Assembly (NCBI GenBank): GCA_023213395.1
Contig: CM041465.1
Span: 11,470,001-11,534,000, forward strand
Direction: 5' to 3'
Source of the DNA: Cycas panzhihuaensis
Lineage: Eukaryota > Cycadophyta
DNA: 64,000 nucleotides
Positions within the stretch are counted from its first letter, which is position 1. Each line of letters starts with the position of its first letter. Under the pieces are notes generated by a model, which worked only from the letters and a program-made list of their open reading frames with translations, was not told the origin of the DNA and searched no databases. Positions 1 to 10,855 of the stretch are shown one piece after another. The position numbers and the translations under genes were made by a program.

Positions 1-792
1 TTTTTGTGCTACAAACTAGACTCAGAGCTTCATCTCCAGGAAGTGGAATTAGGTCCAAATGAGTTCTAGGAATTTTTTGGCAATCTCGCAATGTTAGGAG
101 AATATATTTTTCTAGAATTCTTACTAAAAATAATTGTTGTTCACTAAAACAACAATAACTTTCTGATACGACATCAAAATTAGGTGCCGATTTTTGTGTT
201 GGAAAGTAGCCTCAGAACCTCATATTTGACAATTGGAATCAGGTCAATTGGAGCTTTGTAGAAGATTTTGCAGACCTGTGAAGTTCAGCAAGCAAATTTT
301 ATTTCTACCAAAATTTCAGTTTGCTAATATCTCATTAACACATTATAGCATATGAAATTTCCATCATTTTTTGGTCACTAAGATCCCAATATGGGCAAGG
401 TGAGAGCATACAATAATGGATATTTTAAATGGCTCCAAATTCTTTAAAAAAAATGGGTGAAACTTCCCCTTACAATCATTCTTCTAAAAGCTGGAAAAAT
501 ATTGGTAACATTTCCCCTTGTTAAATAGATTAAAAAAATGGGAAAGAAAAGAAGAATGAGATAACATAAATGGCCACCAAAGAATTGGAATCCTTGGGCC
601 TTACAACTCCTTGTATTGTGTTTCCAAACCTACAAAAGAGAAAGGGGAAGCAAACAATACAAAATATGCTATGATAATAACTTAAAAATATTTCTAAATC
701 CACTTTCACAATCTCCTAAACCGGATGGATTGTGGGGGAGAAGAAAGTGATGGATCCATTGCAAGTGAAAGTGAGGAATATGAAAGAAGCAA
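1..792. other. Non-coding stretch, probable leader of a minus-strand LTR element
   Basis: AT-rich sequence with no recognisable protein domain on either strand. It lies directly downstream (minus sense) of a tRNA primer-binding site at 793-804, so it is best read as the untranslated leader of an element whose coding part lies beyond the left edge. The small open frames here have no retroelement motifs and are treated as chance. Confidence 0.45.
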
Positions 793-804
793 GCTCTGAT
801 ACCA
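793..804 (-). promoter_or_regulatory. Primer-binding site, initiator-Met tRNA type
   Basis: On the minus strand this reads TGGTATCAGAGC, the usual plant LTR-retrotransposon site complementary to the 3' end of initiator methionine tRNA. It sits two bases inside the LTR that begins at 807, so reverse transcription would run leftwards into the leader. Confidence 0.8.
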
Positions 805-806
805 CA

Positions 807-1095
807 TGAGAATAGTGGATCTGTCCTTCATCTCCATGCACTAAACACAAAGGCAAACATGGGAGCAAGAGAGACTTGAGAGAAAGAAAATAGCTCTCAC
901 AAAATAGGGAGGTAAGAATGAGCCTCCTCCATTGAGCTTTTACTTTTATATTGAGAGAGGGAGCATTAGAGTTAGGTGAAATGAAATTACACATAATGCA
1001 CATGAAAGTGCATTTCACTTAAGTGATCTAATTTAAAATTCACTTAAGACCCTTTTCAGAATCAACTAATGTAATGACCTTGTGACATTAACCCT
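807..1095 (-). repeat. 5' LTR of a minus-strand element running off the left edge
   Basis: The segment begins TGAGAATAG next to a PBS and carries a good TATA box on the minus strand (TATAAAAG, 943-950), as expected of an LTR promoter. The right end is uncertain: candidate CA ends lie at 1087 and 1100, and the copia RNase H fragment that follows marks the limit. No partner LTR or target duplication is visible because the rest of the element is outside the window. Confidence 0.55.
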
Positions 1096-1100
1096 TTTCA

Positions 1101-1381
1101 AGTAATTGATCAAACACAAGCTACTACTCTCTTTTGTGACAATCGAAGTGTCATCAAATTGACTAAGAAACTTGTGTTCCATGCGAGAACAAAACATATT
1201 GAGGTTCACCATGACTTCAATCAAGAAACATGTTCAAGATGGTGAGAATGATTTGGTTTACAAGACGACTGACAAACAGATTGTTGGTATCTTCACCAAA
1301 GCACTTAATCATGATAAATTTGAATGGTTTTGGCATGGCCTCGATATTAGAATTAATGAACTCATCATTAAAGGAGGGTGA
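1101..1381 (+). pseudogene. Copia-A: C-terminal fragment of copia RNase H
   Basis: The frames read a CDN motif followed by LTKK and RTKHIEVHHDF, then a DIFTKAL-like tail (here GIFTKAL) and a final KGG before a TGA. This is the conserved C-terminus of the Ty1/copia RNase H domain. A frameshift near 1230 separates the HIEVHH part from the FTKAL part. Everything upstream (RT, integrase, gag) is missing, replaced by the LTR at 807-1095. The TGA stop overlaps the first bases of the 3' LTR, and AAAGGAGGG just before it is a good polypurine tract. Confidence 0.8.
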
Positions 1382-1596
1382 TAGAAGAATTAATGATGCT
1401 TTATTAATTCACCTTAGTCATTTGTAATGTATTGTACATTTGTAATATTAAAGTTATATTAGTTGTTTTATCAACTTAATGTGATAAAATACATTTGTAA
1501 GTGTTATATTGTCATGTTAGTGTTACAACTTGATGTTGTGAGCATACTGTTAGTGGGGTCATATTTGCTCACACCTCATTGTAATGCACATGTATG
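1379..1596 (+). repeat. Copia-A 3' LTR, left part
   Basis: It starts TGATAGAAG immediately after the polypurine tract AAAGGAGGG, as a 3' LTR should. It is interrupted at 1596 by Copia-B, whose 5-bp target duplication GTATG (1592-1596) is the last LTR sequence on this side. The LTR resumes at 6826. Confidence 0.7.
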
Positions 1597-1818
1597 TGTT
1601 AGCTTAAAGCAGAGAGACAAAAAGCAGATGAGTAGAATAGATTGATTTTCATTGAGGAGATGATCTCTTAAATATACAATGAGTCTTATAACTATTATGT
1701 CTAAGTTTGTAACCGACTCATAGTTAGACACATATCGTACACACAAGTATAAGTTACATGATTGAGGGTTTATTTAATGACCCTTTACAATACCTAAATA
1801 AAACATTACTTCCTAACA
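1597..1818 (-). repeat. Copia-B 3' LTR
   Basis: This 222-bp repeat begins TGTTAGC and ends CTAACA. It matches 6596-6820 along its whole length with scattered substitutions. The purine-rich run AAGAGAGGG (minus strand, just right of 1818) is the polypurine tract that primes plus-strand synthesis. Confidence 0.92.
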
Positions 1819-1825
1819 CCCTCTC

Positions 1826-3500
1826 TTAATGTTTTATCTCTCTCAATCCTATTTTGTCTCTCAGAAACTGGAACTTTTCTTTTCCAAGAGATTTTGTTAA
1901 TAGATCTGAAGTTTGTTCTGCAGTAGAGCAATACTCTAGCTTGATTTCTTTATTGTGAACCTTTTCTCTTATGAAGTGATGATGAACTTCTATGTGCTTG
2001 GTTTTGGCATGAAGGATTGGATTCTTGGTCAATTTGATAGCACCTTGATTGTCGCAATATAGAGTTGTTGCTTGGCTTTAAGGTTGATTCAAATCAATCA
2101 GAAGTTGTCGTAGCCACACTACTTCACAAGTGGCAATTACAACTGCTTTGTATTTGGCTTCAGTTGAAGAGAGTGCAACTGTAGAATGTTTTTTGCTACA
2201 CCATGAAATTGTAGCTAAACCCAACAAGAAGCAACAACCACTTGTGGATTTTCTCTGTTCTGTCTCCTGCCCAATCTGAGTCACAATATCCTGTGAGTTC
2301 TGTTGATCACTTTCAAGAATAGATTAGTTTCAGATCTATTATTCCTCATAAATATCTTAGTATTCTCCTAGAAGCTTTCCAGTGTCTTACTCTAGGTTCC
2401 TGCATGTACGTTGAGATTATTCTGACTAAGTAAGATATGTCAGGTCTGGTAGTTGTGAGATAAACCAGACTATCGATCAGTTATCTATACATAGTGACAT
2501 CAATTGGTTGTTCTCCCTCATCTGCTACCATATTACAGTTGATTTCCATGGGTGTTGCACATGGATTGCAATCTGTCATCCTGAACTTAATCAGCAGATC
2601 TTTTATGTAGTTGCTTTGAGATAATAAAATGTGATCTTGTTGTTGACTTACTTCCAATCCTAGATAGTAGTTAAGGAGACCAAGATCTGTCATTTCAAAT
2701 TTCTTTTCTAATTGCTCTTTTATCTCTATAATTGATTTTTCATCATTTCCTGTGAGGATCATATCATCCACATAGACAACAATTATAGTTATTAGACCAT
2801 CCCTTTTTCTTGTGTATAGGCTAGAATTTGAGCTATAACTTTGAAATCCGTTGTGACACAGGTGCTGGTCCAGTTTGGCGTACCATGTACGAGGGGCTTG
2901 TTTTAGCCTCTACAAAGCCTTTTTTAATTTGCATACCAAATGTTCTTGTCCTTCCTTAATGTAGCCTTCAGGTTGTGCCATATATATATCTTCTTTAAGA
3001 TCTCCATTTAAGAATGCACTTTTTACATCTAACTGAAAAATTTTTAGTTATGTAATGCTACCAGTGTGACCATAGTTCTTACTGTGTCTAACTTTGCTAC
3101 AGGAGAAAAAGTTTCTTTAAAATAGATCCCAGTCATTTGGGTGTACCCTTTTGCAACAAGTCGGGCTTTGTGTTTTTCGATTTTTCCACTAGCCCCTTCT
3201 TTGACCTTATATACCCATTTGCAATTTACTATTGGTTTGTTTGGAGGAAGTTCTACCAGGTTCCATGTTCAATTTCTAATAATTGAATCCATTTCAGCGT
3301 CCATAGCTTCTTTCCATTTTGGTTGATCTTGAGCCTCTTGAAAGGATTGAGGCTCAGTCCGACTGAGCAAAGCCTTTGGTTTTTTACTTCTTGTTTTATG
3401 ATCAAGCACACCTCCTCCCTCTTCAATTGTTTTGATGAACCATTTGGGCAATTTCTTCTCCTTTCTCGAGTCTTCTCTGGCCCTTGAGTGTTCTAAATAT
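1826..3500 (-). pseudogene. Copia-B reverse transcriptase and RNase H region, broken
   Basis: Minus-strand frames show the copia RT signature YVDDM(I)LTG near 2750-2775, then DLGLLNYYLGLEV, and the RNase H landmarks RKSTSGCCFLLG, ALSSTEAKYKA and KHIEVHHHFIREKV in order. The stretch from 3269 to 3451 is the linker before RT (PKWFIKTIEEG, EAMDAEMDSI). The domain is spread over several frames with stops between, so no full polymerase can be made. In an intact element this enzyme copies the RNA into DNA and degrades the template. Confidence 0.88.
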
Positions 3501-3511
3501 GAGTTTGCTTC

Positions 3512-4396
3512 TTACGTTGAGCTTCCTTCTTCAACTGAATCTATGTCAGATGAGGATGATTCTATAGGAGGGGTTCCTTCTGTAGTGATATCTGATATTT
3601 CTTCTGTGGGAATTTCTCTAACTGGGTCTTTTACTTCTTCCTCAATTAATTTTATTTGAGACTGAGAATCCATAATTTCTTCATCAAAAACTACGTCTCT
3701 GTTATCATAAATCTTGTTTGTTTTTGGATCAATGCATCTGTAGCCTTTTGAATTTTTGCTATACCCTATCATAATGCATTCTATGCTTTTTGCATCAAGT
3801 TTTGATCTTCTTTTATCTGGTATGTGTACATAGGACTGACTACCAAATATTTTAAGTAAACTTACATCAGGTTTCTTACCTGTCAAGGCTTCCTCTGGTG
3901 TGACGTTCTCCAAGGCTTTAGTTGGACTTTTGTTTATAAGGTAGCAGGCAGTATTAATTGCTTCTGCCCAATATGATTTTGGAACCTGCTTTTCGTAGAC
4001 CATGCTTCGGGCCATCTCCATTAAAGTTCTGTTCTTTCTTTCAGCAATCCCATTGGATTGTGGAGTGTAGGGTGTAGTGACTTGTCTGCGTATCCCGTTC
4101 CACTTGCAATAATTTAAAAACTCTTTGGAGATGTACTCACCACCTCCATCTGATCTAATGCACTTTATTTTGGGTTCGGGCTCCAGTTCTACCTCTACTT
4201 TAAATTCCTTGAAAACTTCAAAGACTTTTGACTTGTTATGCAAGAAGTATACCCATACTTTCCTAGTGAAATCATCAATAAAGGTTAAGAAATACCTGCA
4301 ACCATTTATTGAAAGTGGTGTGAGTGGTCCGCAAAAATCTATATGGATCAATTCCAATTTGCTTTGTGTCCTCCATTTACTTTCCTTGAATGGCAG
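3512..4396 (-). pseudogene. Copia-B integrase
   Basis: A 281-codon open frame (4357 to 3512) covers the integrase core: HIDFCGPL near its start, then the RSDGGGEYISKEF and PYTPQSNGIAERKNRT motifs that carry the second Asp and the Glu of the D,D-35-E triad. It continues through the usual copia linker (GYSKNSKGYRCIDPKT). The zinc-binding end lies upstream in another frame (WHLKYEHL and CKGCQFGK). The catalytic residues appear kept, but the protein is cut off from the rest of the polyprotein by frameshifts. Confidence 0.88.
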
Positions 4397-5280
4397 TCAA
4401 TGATGCTTCCCAAATTGACATCCTTTGCAAACAAAATTTTCTAAGGGCATGTGAGGCAATTCATTCACCATGTCACATTTTTTCATTTGCTTTAATGTTT
4501 CTACTAGTAGATGCTCGTACTTCAAATGCCACATTTTATTATCAGAATTTACAACAATACAAACTTTTGGACCCAGATTAGGTATCGCAAGATCTGAGAT
4601 CAGTTTATACAGATTGTTACATTTAATACCTTTTGCTATTGCTTCTCCACTATTTTTCATATCCAATATGTGACATTGACCTTCTTCATCAAACATAGTT
4701 CTTAGCCTTTTTTTGCTAAGTTGTAAAACAGACAAGAGATTCATTTTCAGATCAAGGACTAACAGAACATTTTTAATTTTCTTTACATTTCCTTGTAGGT
4801 TGATAGAAATGGTACCTACTCCTTTTATTCCAAGTGGATACTTATCTCCTAGCTCAACTAATTTGTTGATGTCACAGGGTTTCAAGGTTTCAAACCAGTC
4901 TTCACAATTTGTCATATGTCGCAAAGCTCCAAAGTCGATGAACCATGTGTTTATTTCCTTTAATCCTGCTGATAGTGCAACCACAAAGGCTATTTCCTCC
5001 TCTTCCTCCTTAACTTATTTTTTGTTGTAACTGCCCACCGGTCTCTTCCCTCTCTAAATGTTTGCTCTCCTTTGAGGACACTGATAGGGATAGTGTCCTG
5101 ATTACCCACAGTGATAGCACACATCAAATGCCTTGCATGCACTAGCAAGATGTCCAGGTCTGCGACAACTGAAACATATTCTGGAGTCTCTTCCTCGTCC
5201 ACGTCCTCTGTTATCTTGATAACAGCCACGAGCATAATTTCTGGATTCTGGAGTCCGTCCCCTTCCACGTGACTAGTTTC
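4397..5280 (-). pseudogene. Copia-B zinc knuckle, protease and pre-integrase region
   Basis: The frame 4984 to 4397 reads WFIDFGALRHMT, where copia proteases have a D-S-G active site; here the Ser codon is Phe, so the protease is dead. It continues into the gag-pre-integrase domain (MNLLSVLQLSKK, WHLKYEHL). Just upstream, in a different frame, is a CCHC knuckle, CFSCRRPGHLASAC, followed by CYHCG and an in-frame TAA, so the second knuckle is truncated. Frameshifts separate these pieces. Confidence 0.85.
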
Positions 5281-5409
5281 GTCTTAGAGGTCCCAAATTT
5301 AGCCTGGAGGCAAAAGCATCTCTAATTCTGTTGAATCTTCATATCGCTTGTTTCTTTGTTCCTGCCTTAGCAATATGCCAGTCAATTCATCAAGTGTCAC
5401 GGCATCAAT

Positions 5410-5925
5410 CTAATTATTACTCATGATGGTGTTAATGGTTATATCAAAAGATTTTGGCAGCTTGTTGGCTACCATCTGAACTAGTTCTGATTCAGGAACA
5501 ATTTCTCTAGCACTTAGAAGTCCATTCCTAAGTGAAGTGACTTTATGTATAAACTCAGTTATTGTTTCATGTTCCTTCATATGCAACTTATACAACTCTT
5601 CTTTGAAAGCAAATATTCGTGCTTTGTTCTTTTGACCAAAAAGATTTTCAAAGCACTTCCAAATAGTTGAAGTTGAGTTCAGTTTTTCCACATATACCAA
5701 AAGAGAATCAAAAATAGAAAGCTTAAGAATGATCACTCCTGCATTATCTCTTTCTAGCCAGTTAGGCAGTGTTACACTTGCATCAATTGGCTTGGTTTTT
5801 GTGCCAAGGACAATGTTCCTAGCATTTCTAGCTCTCAAAAGGGTTTCAACTTTTATTTTCTAGATATGGTAATTACTGTCTATGAGTCTATCTTGATCAG
5901 ACAGACCATAGATAGGAGAAGCCAT
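5410..5925 (-). pseudogene. Copia-B gag N-terminal region
   Basis: The likely start is the ATG at 5923-5925, which opens MASPIYGLSDQD, matching the position of the gag start in Copia-E. An in-frame TAG follows about 23 codons later where related copies have Trp (NYHVW). Beyond it the frame 5838 to 5410 shows the copia gag (UBN2-type) pattern with ENLFGQKNKARI, ELYKLHMKE and LPKSFD. In a live element Gag packages the RNA. Confidence 0.85.
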
Positions 5926-6583
5926 TAATAACAATGAGAAAGTATCCTAGACAGGGCTGGCCGTACAATTGTACAGATTTCCATACAAAACCTTAAGTGT
6001 ACAGACTCCAACAAAAGGTACCTCAAAAGAGTGATCTTTTCACCCTCAGTACAGATTTGAAATTGGTTTTGGAAAACAGTCTTTCAGATTGGAGAAAACT
6101 GGCTCAAAACTGTGGACGAGCGGCTAGGGTTTACACTTATTTTTGCTCATAAAATCCGAAATACTCCACAAAAGTGCACGAAATCGGATCCAAAACTTAT
6201 GTACTGAAGAAACAAAGGCTTTAGAGCAGACTTTACCCGATTTAAGACGAGATTCTAAGAGTTTTTTACTGTGCTCCTCTCAAACCCGCACGGATTGGTT
6301 TTTCATCAAAATGGGCCTCGAAATTGCTGTGGATGATGTCAAGCTAGTTGGTAAGATTGATGAGCATGCTGAGATCTATCACTCCACCAAATTTCATCGC
6401 ATTCTAAGAACTTCGAATTTTTAAGTCCATACGACTTTCGTACAATTCTGTACACTGGGAATTAATGAGGTAGCTTTGTACGAGAACACTTTCTAGGCTT
6501 GTGTCTTCCTCTTGAAGACTTTGGTCCCTTGAATCAATCACCAATCAGTTAAGTCTCCTTTCTCCGTATGAACTATCAGATCT
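5926..6583 (-). other. Copia-B untranslated leader
   Basis: About 660 bp between PBS and gag with no domain. It holds two GTAC-rich clusters, one with the perfect 12-bp palindrome GTACAATTGTAC (5963-5974), about 40 nt upstream of the gag start, and one near 6430-6460. The related element Copia-E has palindromes at the corresponding places. Confidence 0.7.
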
Positions 6584-6595
6584 GCTCTGATACCA
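6584..6595 (-). promoter_or_regulatory. Copia-B primer-binding site
   Basis: The minus strand reads TGGTATCAGAGC immediately next to the 5' LTR (6596-6820), a perfect match to the initiator-Met tRNA type used by most plant copia elements. Confidence 0.9.
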
Positions 6596-6820
6596 TGTTA
6601 GCTTAAAGTAGAGAGACAGAAAGCAGATGAGTAGAATAGATTGATTTTCATTGAGGAGATAATCTTTTAAATATACAATGAGTCTTGTAAACGTTATGTC
6701 TAGGTTTGTAACCAACTCTTATAACTATGACACATGTCGTACTCACAAGTATAAGTTACATGATTGAGAGTTTATTTAATGACCCTTTACAATGCCTAGA
6801 TAAAACAATACTTCCTAACA
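6596..6820 (-). repeat. Copia-B 5' LTR
   Basis: This 225-bp partner of 1597-1818 has TG...CA ends and is followed by the second copy of the target duplication GTATG at 6821-6825. Confidence 0.92.
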
Positions 6821-6825
6821 GTATG

Positions 6826-6952
6826 TTGATCATAAAAGGTGCCAAATGTCACCTTGCACGATCAACCTTTCACATTCTCTTACCTCTCTCGTAAATGTTA
6901 ATTATTGTATATATGCAAGGCAATATTGATGTAATTAAGGGGTGAATGAACA
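6826..6952 (+). repeat. Copia-A 3' LTR, right part
   Basis: Continuation of the Copia-A LTR after the Copia-B insertion. The right boundary is inferred from a CA end (GAATGAACA at 6944-6952) and is uncertain because the other LTR is not in the window. If correct, the rejoined LTR is about 345 bp. Confidence 0.45.
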
Positions 6953-8783
6953 AATGCTAATGAGTTTGAGTTTTGGAGGCTTACGAAATTTAACCTCCTC
7001 ATATTTGTTGTTTGTATTTTGTACTTTGTGTGATTGGATCCTAGGTGGAAGTTGGCATGAGCTGCCATTTCCTTCACAATGTGCCTATAAAAAAAACACA
7101 AATTTCTTATAAAATAAATATAAAAATTGAAAAATACACACACACACACACACACAAATTAGGCTGAATAGCAAATGTGCAAATCCTCAAACTATCACTC
7201 ATAATTTAGACTACCAAAGATTGAGTTGATAAAGTGACCTCCCAAGAAACTAGTGGACGCGTCAGCTCATTTGATTTAATTGAAAAACCTATTCAAAACT
7301 CCAAATCATAGCAGATGCAATAGAAATCAAACAAAGATTTTTGGAAACATTGCAATGTAGAGCACTACCATGATTCATGTGCCTCACTAAAGGTAAGTTA
7401 TACTGCGATTATATAAAGATGGTGTTTCTCGAATGTTTCTAAAAATTCCATGTTTGAAAATCATACATCTAAGCCTTATTAAAAATATGCCAAATATATG
7501 GGAAATCCAACCTGTTATCTCTCAAGATAACACCCTTTCTAACTATCAAATTGTCACCAAAATTCATACACAAGTGTAGGACATTATGAACAATCCATAT
7601 GTAAAATTCCATAGCAATCTAATAAGCTTTTACTGGTGTTTGAGGAAATTTTATGAGAGCATAAAAAAGTGGTGTTTCAAGGCAATTTTGTCTAGATAGC
7701 AATTTTTCCTGTGAAGTCAAACAGAATATTACTTGAATTTATTATTTATAAATTCTTAGACACCAAAGGACAACTTTTATGCTAATTTGAGCTTAAATAG
7801 GCATATATAAAACCATTTCCACGATGTCATTTGGGGAATTATCATGGAGATAATTTCTAGCAAGGGCTTCTTGGAGGAGGAGGAGGATTTGGTAAAGAAG
7901 GTGAAAACTTAGATTCCATTTTGGTCCTTTAGTGATTCCTTTGATCTCCTAAAACCACTTGGGAATGTGTTGACTTACTTGAATGGAGATATGAGAGTAT
8001 AGTTACCCTATATTAAGGAACTATATTTTCATAAGCATTCTCTCCCTTAAACAAGAAGGGTGAAGAGGAGCTAGTGATTCCCATTGGTATCCACTTTAAT
8101 TGATTCATCATGCCTAGAAGAGGGCATGCCATCCATCATGTGACGTTTAACACCATCCACTTGTAGTTAAGGAAAGCTTGCTTGCATAATTTCCTTTTGT
8201 AAATATTATTTATTAATAAAAATAGGGCTACTTAGACCTTAACTTCACTTCCATTTGTGTCTGTCCACTTGCGAAATTTGTGTTTATACCTTTTAAATAA
8301 GTGTTCTTAAGTAGTCAGAAACTCCTATTTAGGCAACATTTCTTGTTTCTTAAATGCAAAAATGTATAAATGCTCTGAAAATAGCCCAAAAAGGTTCCCA
8401 AAGGGCCAAAAATATTATTGGGCCATTTCTAGAATGTTTCCAACACCTACAAGCATCTATGGTGCATTTTTAGCCCTACACTTGAATTTTGTGGGGCCCA
8501 CATGGCAAGTGGGCCTCACATAACTTAAGAATATTTTAACCTTTTACTTTTTAAAGTCTTGATTAGTTTTTTTAGTTCTCTTTTTCCTTTTTCTTTTTCT
8601 TCCAAGTTTTCTAAATAAAAAATTAAAAAAAGGAAACTGTGAGTTAAGTCAATTTTCTAAACTCAATTGATTATTTAATCATTATTCTGGGTACACTTTG
8701 AACATTTTGTTAGAGTCAAAATGTGGCCACACACATATAGATCAGTGGAAAATATACCAATACATACCCAACAGGGTGGAATG
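6953..8783. other. Non-coding AT-rich interval
   Basis: I see no protein domain, LTR end or RNA gene here on either strand. It contains a short (CA)n run at 7136-7156. Its right end is the insertion site of Gypsy-A, so 8700-8783 and the sequence from 30123 were once contiguous. Confidence 0.6.
7136..7156. repeat. (AC)n microsatellite
   Basis: An uninterrupted run of about ten AC dinucleotides. The minus-strand open frame starting MCVCVCV is only a translation of this repeat. Confidence 0.95.
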
Positions 8784-9031
8784 TGTTACGAAACCAGTTC
8801 GAAACTTGAAGACAATTGTCAAATACACCAAAGAGCACACGGATACACCGAAGCTGTTTATAGTCAACTGACCAAATATTAGATTGATAAAAATGAATGA
8901 TGATCTTCAATACACTGGAGACCTCATTTATAAGTGCATGATAGGCCTTTTCAATTGTAAGTTACAATTCTTGGAGATGCCCTTTCACTTTAATTAACAA
9001 TTACTTAATCCCTTTAAGGAGGTCTGTAACA
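8784..9031 (-). repeat. Gypsy-A 3' LTR
   Basis: A 248-bp LTR with the ends TGTTACG and GTAACA. The minus-strand polypurine tract AAGGGGGAGGAA lies immediately to its right. It matches 29870-30117 over the full length. Confidence 0.93.
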
Positions 9032-9673
9032 ATTCCTCCCCCTTAAAATGTTTTGCCCACGAAACATGGTCGAACAATTGCAATCCCTTAAACGTACGCT
9101 ATCCTTCGTTGTAGTAGAGTCCATTAGATGATTAGATGAAAGTTGCAGATATTCATTGGAAAATTCTTCTAGTTGGAAATTTCGGCTGTGTTTCTGGAGT
9201 GCTTGTGGTTGCTTTTTGACTTCTTCACCCTGATTCTTGTGTGATATGACTTTAGTTTTGTTCAGTCTTTTTCTTGATAATGTGATGGTTTTTCCTTCTT
9301 TCTTAAATTGTATAAACTGTTCATCCATATTTATTTCGAAGGTTCCAAGTGTACTGAGCCATTTACTGCCTAATATAATATCTACACCTCCGACATCGAC
9401 AACGTAGAAATCTTCTATAATGCTGACATCGTTTAACGTGAGTTTAAGGTTCTTCACTATACCTTGGCCAAAGATTACCTATCTTCCCCCAACAGTGACC
9501 TGGAAACGAGGACTCCTTAATGGGAATAACCTTAGTTGTTGTGCACAATTTCGATCAATAAAATTATGTGTGCTACCTGAATCTATCAAGATTGTTATAA
9601 CTTGATTTTTGATAGATCCCTGCACTTTTAAGGTATTTGATTGATTAAAACTGCTCATAAATGATAGTGACAT
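9032..9673 (-). pseudogene. Gypsy-A aspartic protease, fused to a remnant pol terminus
   Basis: The frame from 9673 reads TILIDSGSTHNFIDRN, the retroviral-type aspartic protease active site. A TAG after VTVGGR interrupts it, and the frame resumes at 9457 with VDVGGVDIILGSKWLSTLG, the second conserved half. Downstream, where a gypsy element should continue into RT, the sequence passes within about 350 bp to a short tail that in shifted frames reads VGKTF and GGGIVTD. That resembles the extreme C-terminus of gypsy pol (…K.L..GGGIVT), so RT, RNase H and integrase look deleted as one block. Confidence 0.8.
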
Positions 9674-10130
9674 TTGCAGATGGTCATCTTCGAGATTACT
9701 GTGGCTTTGATGTTCTGCATGATAACAATTTCCTTGATTATTTTCTAATCCTTGTTCTTCTTCGTCAATATTGTCATCTAGCAGTAGTCTGATTGTATAT
9801 AACTGGTTTTTTTGACATCTATGCCCAGGTTCCCACTTCTCCTCACATCTGAAGCATAGGTTTCTTCTTCGTAACTCTTCTTGTTCTGTTTTTGTTTTTT
9901 GAATGATTAGTTTGGCAGGTCAATTGATTGACAATTGTTTATGTTGAACACTTGGTAAAGGACTATGTCGAGCAGGTGGAGGAATATAAAGGTTTGTGCT
10001 AGTTTTGCATAAGGCATTGTGTTTATCTTCATGTATCTTAGCTAATTGTATTGCCTTGTTAAGATCCTTTGGTTCCTAAATTTTAACGTCAGCTTGGATC
10101 TCTGTTATCAGACCATCTATATATAGCTGG
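9674..10130 (-). pseudogene. Gypsy-A gag C-terminal part with zinc knuckle
   Basis: Minus-strand frames read IDGLITEIQADVK and AIQLAKIHED, typical of the end of a Ty3 capsid domain. Then, near 9815-9865, they read LCFRCEEKWEPGHRC, the single CCHC knuckle with inserted Trp seen in chromovirus-type gag. Stops occur between these parts. The frame is cut at 10130/27828 by Gypsy-B, and the N-terminal half is at 27828-28642. Confidence 0.8.
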
Positions 10131-10277
10131 TGTTGACTTCTGGGGGGTTATCTTATTACACTTATGAGATAAGCACACTTGTCAATTGCACAGATTATAG
10201 TCTAGTTAAGGATACAGTCAACATATCATCACAGAAAGTACACATACTCCTTTTTTCACTTCATACCACATAACATA

Positions 10278-10855
10278 TGTGGAAAATGGGCATTAGGCCA
10301 CATTAATCCCAAGATCATAAGTACAATCAAAATACTATAAATGCATGAAAGCATGAAAGCATAAAGAGCACAAACTGAAATAGGAGCAAGAGAAAATGAT
10401 ACCCAATATGTGGAGTTGGAATTGGTCCAACCTCCCAAGAAGAAAACAGTTTGATTAGCAAACTGATAGCATAACAATACAGCTCCAACTCTCCTCTTGA
10501 GACAATGAGGAGAGGTCTCTTTATATAGAGTGAAATGAGAGACCTAAGGCCTTGGATGTTTGACAAGTGTCAAACATCCAAGATACATGACTTGGATCAT
10601 GAGCAAAAGTGCTTGGATCCTCACCTAAGGCCTTGGATGTTTGACAAGTGTCAAACATCCAAGATACATCACTTGGATTACACAAGCAAGTGCATGAGGG
10701 GCCATTGACCCTTTAGTGACAACGTTGTGTCACTAGAAAGAATGTGGGTGTGCACTTTATCACTTAAGTGATAAGTCACCCCTAAAGTATAAAGTGCATA
10801 TATTACATGAAAAATAAAAGTACATTCACTTAACATTTAAACATAAGGTTTAACA
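10278..10855 (-). repeat. Copia-C 3' LTR
   Basis: A 578-bp LTR. On the minus strand it carries a strong TATA box (CTATATAAAG, about 10519-10528). Just upstream of it are two copies of an 80-bp unit, each with a perfect palindrome (10551-10582 and 10632-10663). The polypurine tract GATGAAGGGGG abuts its right end. Confidence 0.93.
10551..10663 (-). promoter_or_regulatory. Duplicated palindromic promoter element of the Copia-C LTR
   Basis: Two identical inverted repeats, arms CTTGGATGTTTGACA and TGTCAAACATCCAAG with a 2-nt loop, lie at 10551-10582 and 10632-10663, in an 81-bp direct repeat just upstream of the TATA box in the minus-strand sense. The partner LTR repeats the arrangement at 17067-17098 and 17146-17177. 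The position fits an enhancer-like U3 repeat, but function is inferred. Confidence 0.65.

Larger units (their letters stand above)
1597..6820 (-). mobile_element. Copia-B: complete but decayed Ty1/copia element
   Basis: A 5.2-kb element bounded by LTRs at 1597-1818 and 6596-6820, both starting TGTTAGC and ending CTAACA, flanked by the direct duplication GTATG (1592-1596 and 6821-6825). PBS and polypurine tract are both present for the minus orientation. The internal order gag, protease, integrase, RT, RNase H is the Ty1/copia order. Many stops and frameshifts and visibly different LTRs (about 17 or more changes by eye) make it an old, inactive copy. It sits inside the Copia-A LTR. Confidence 0.93.

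Noticed and set aside
6953-8783. Possible host gene fragments (for example around 8030-8170)
   Set aside because: Short frames without start, splice signals or recognisable domain; cannot be supported.
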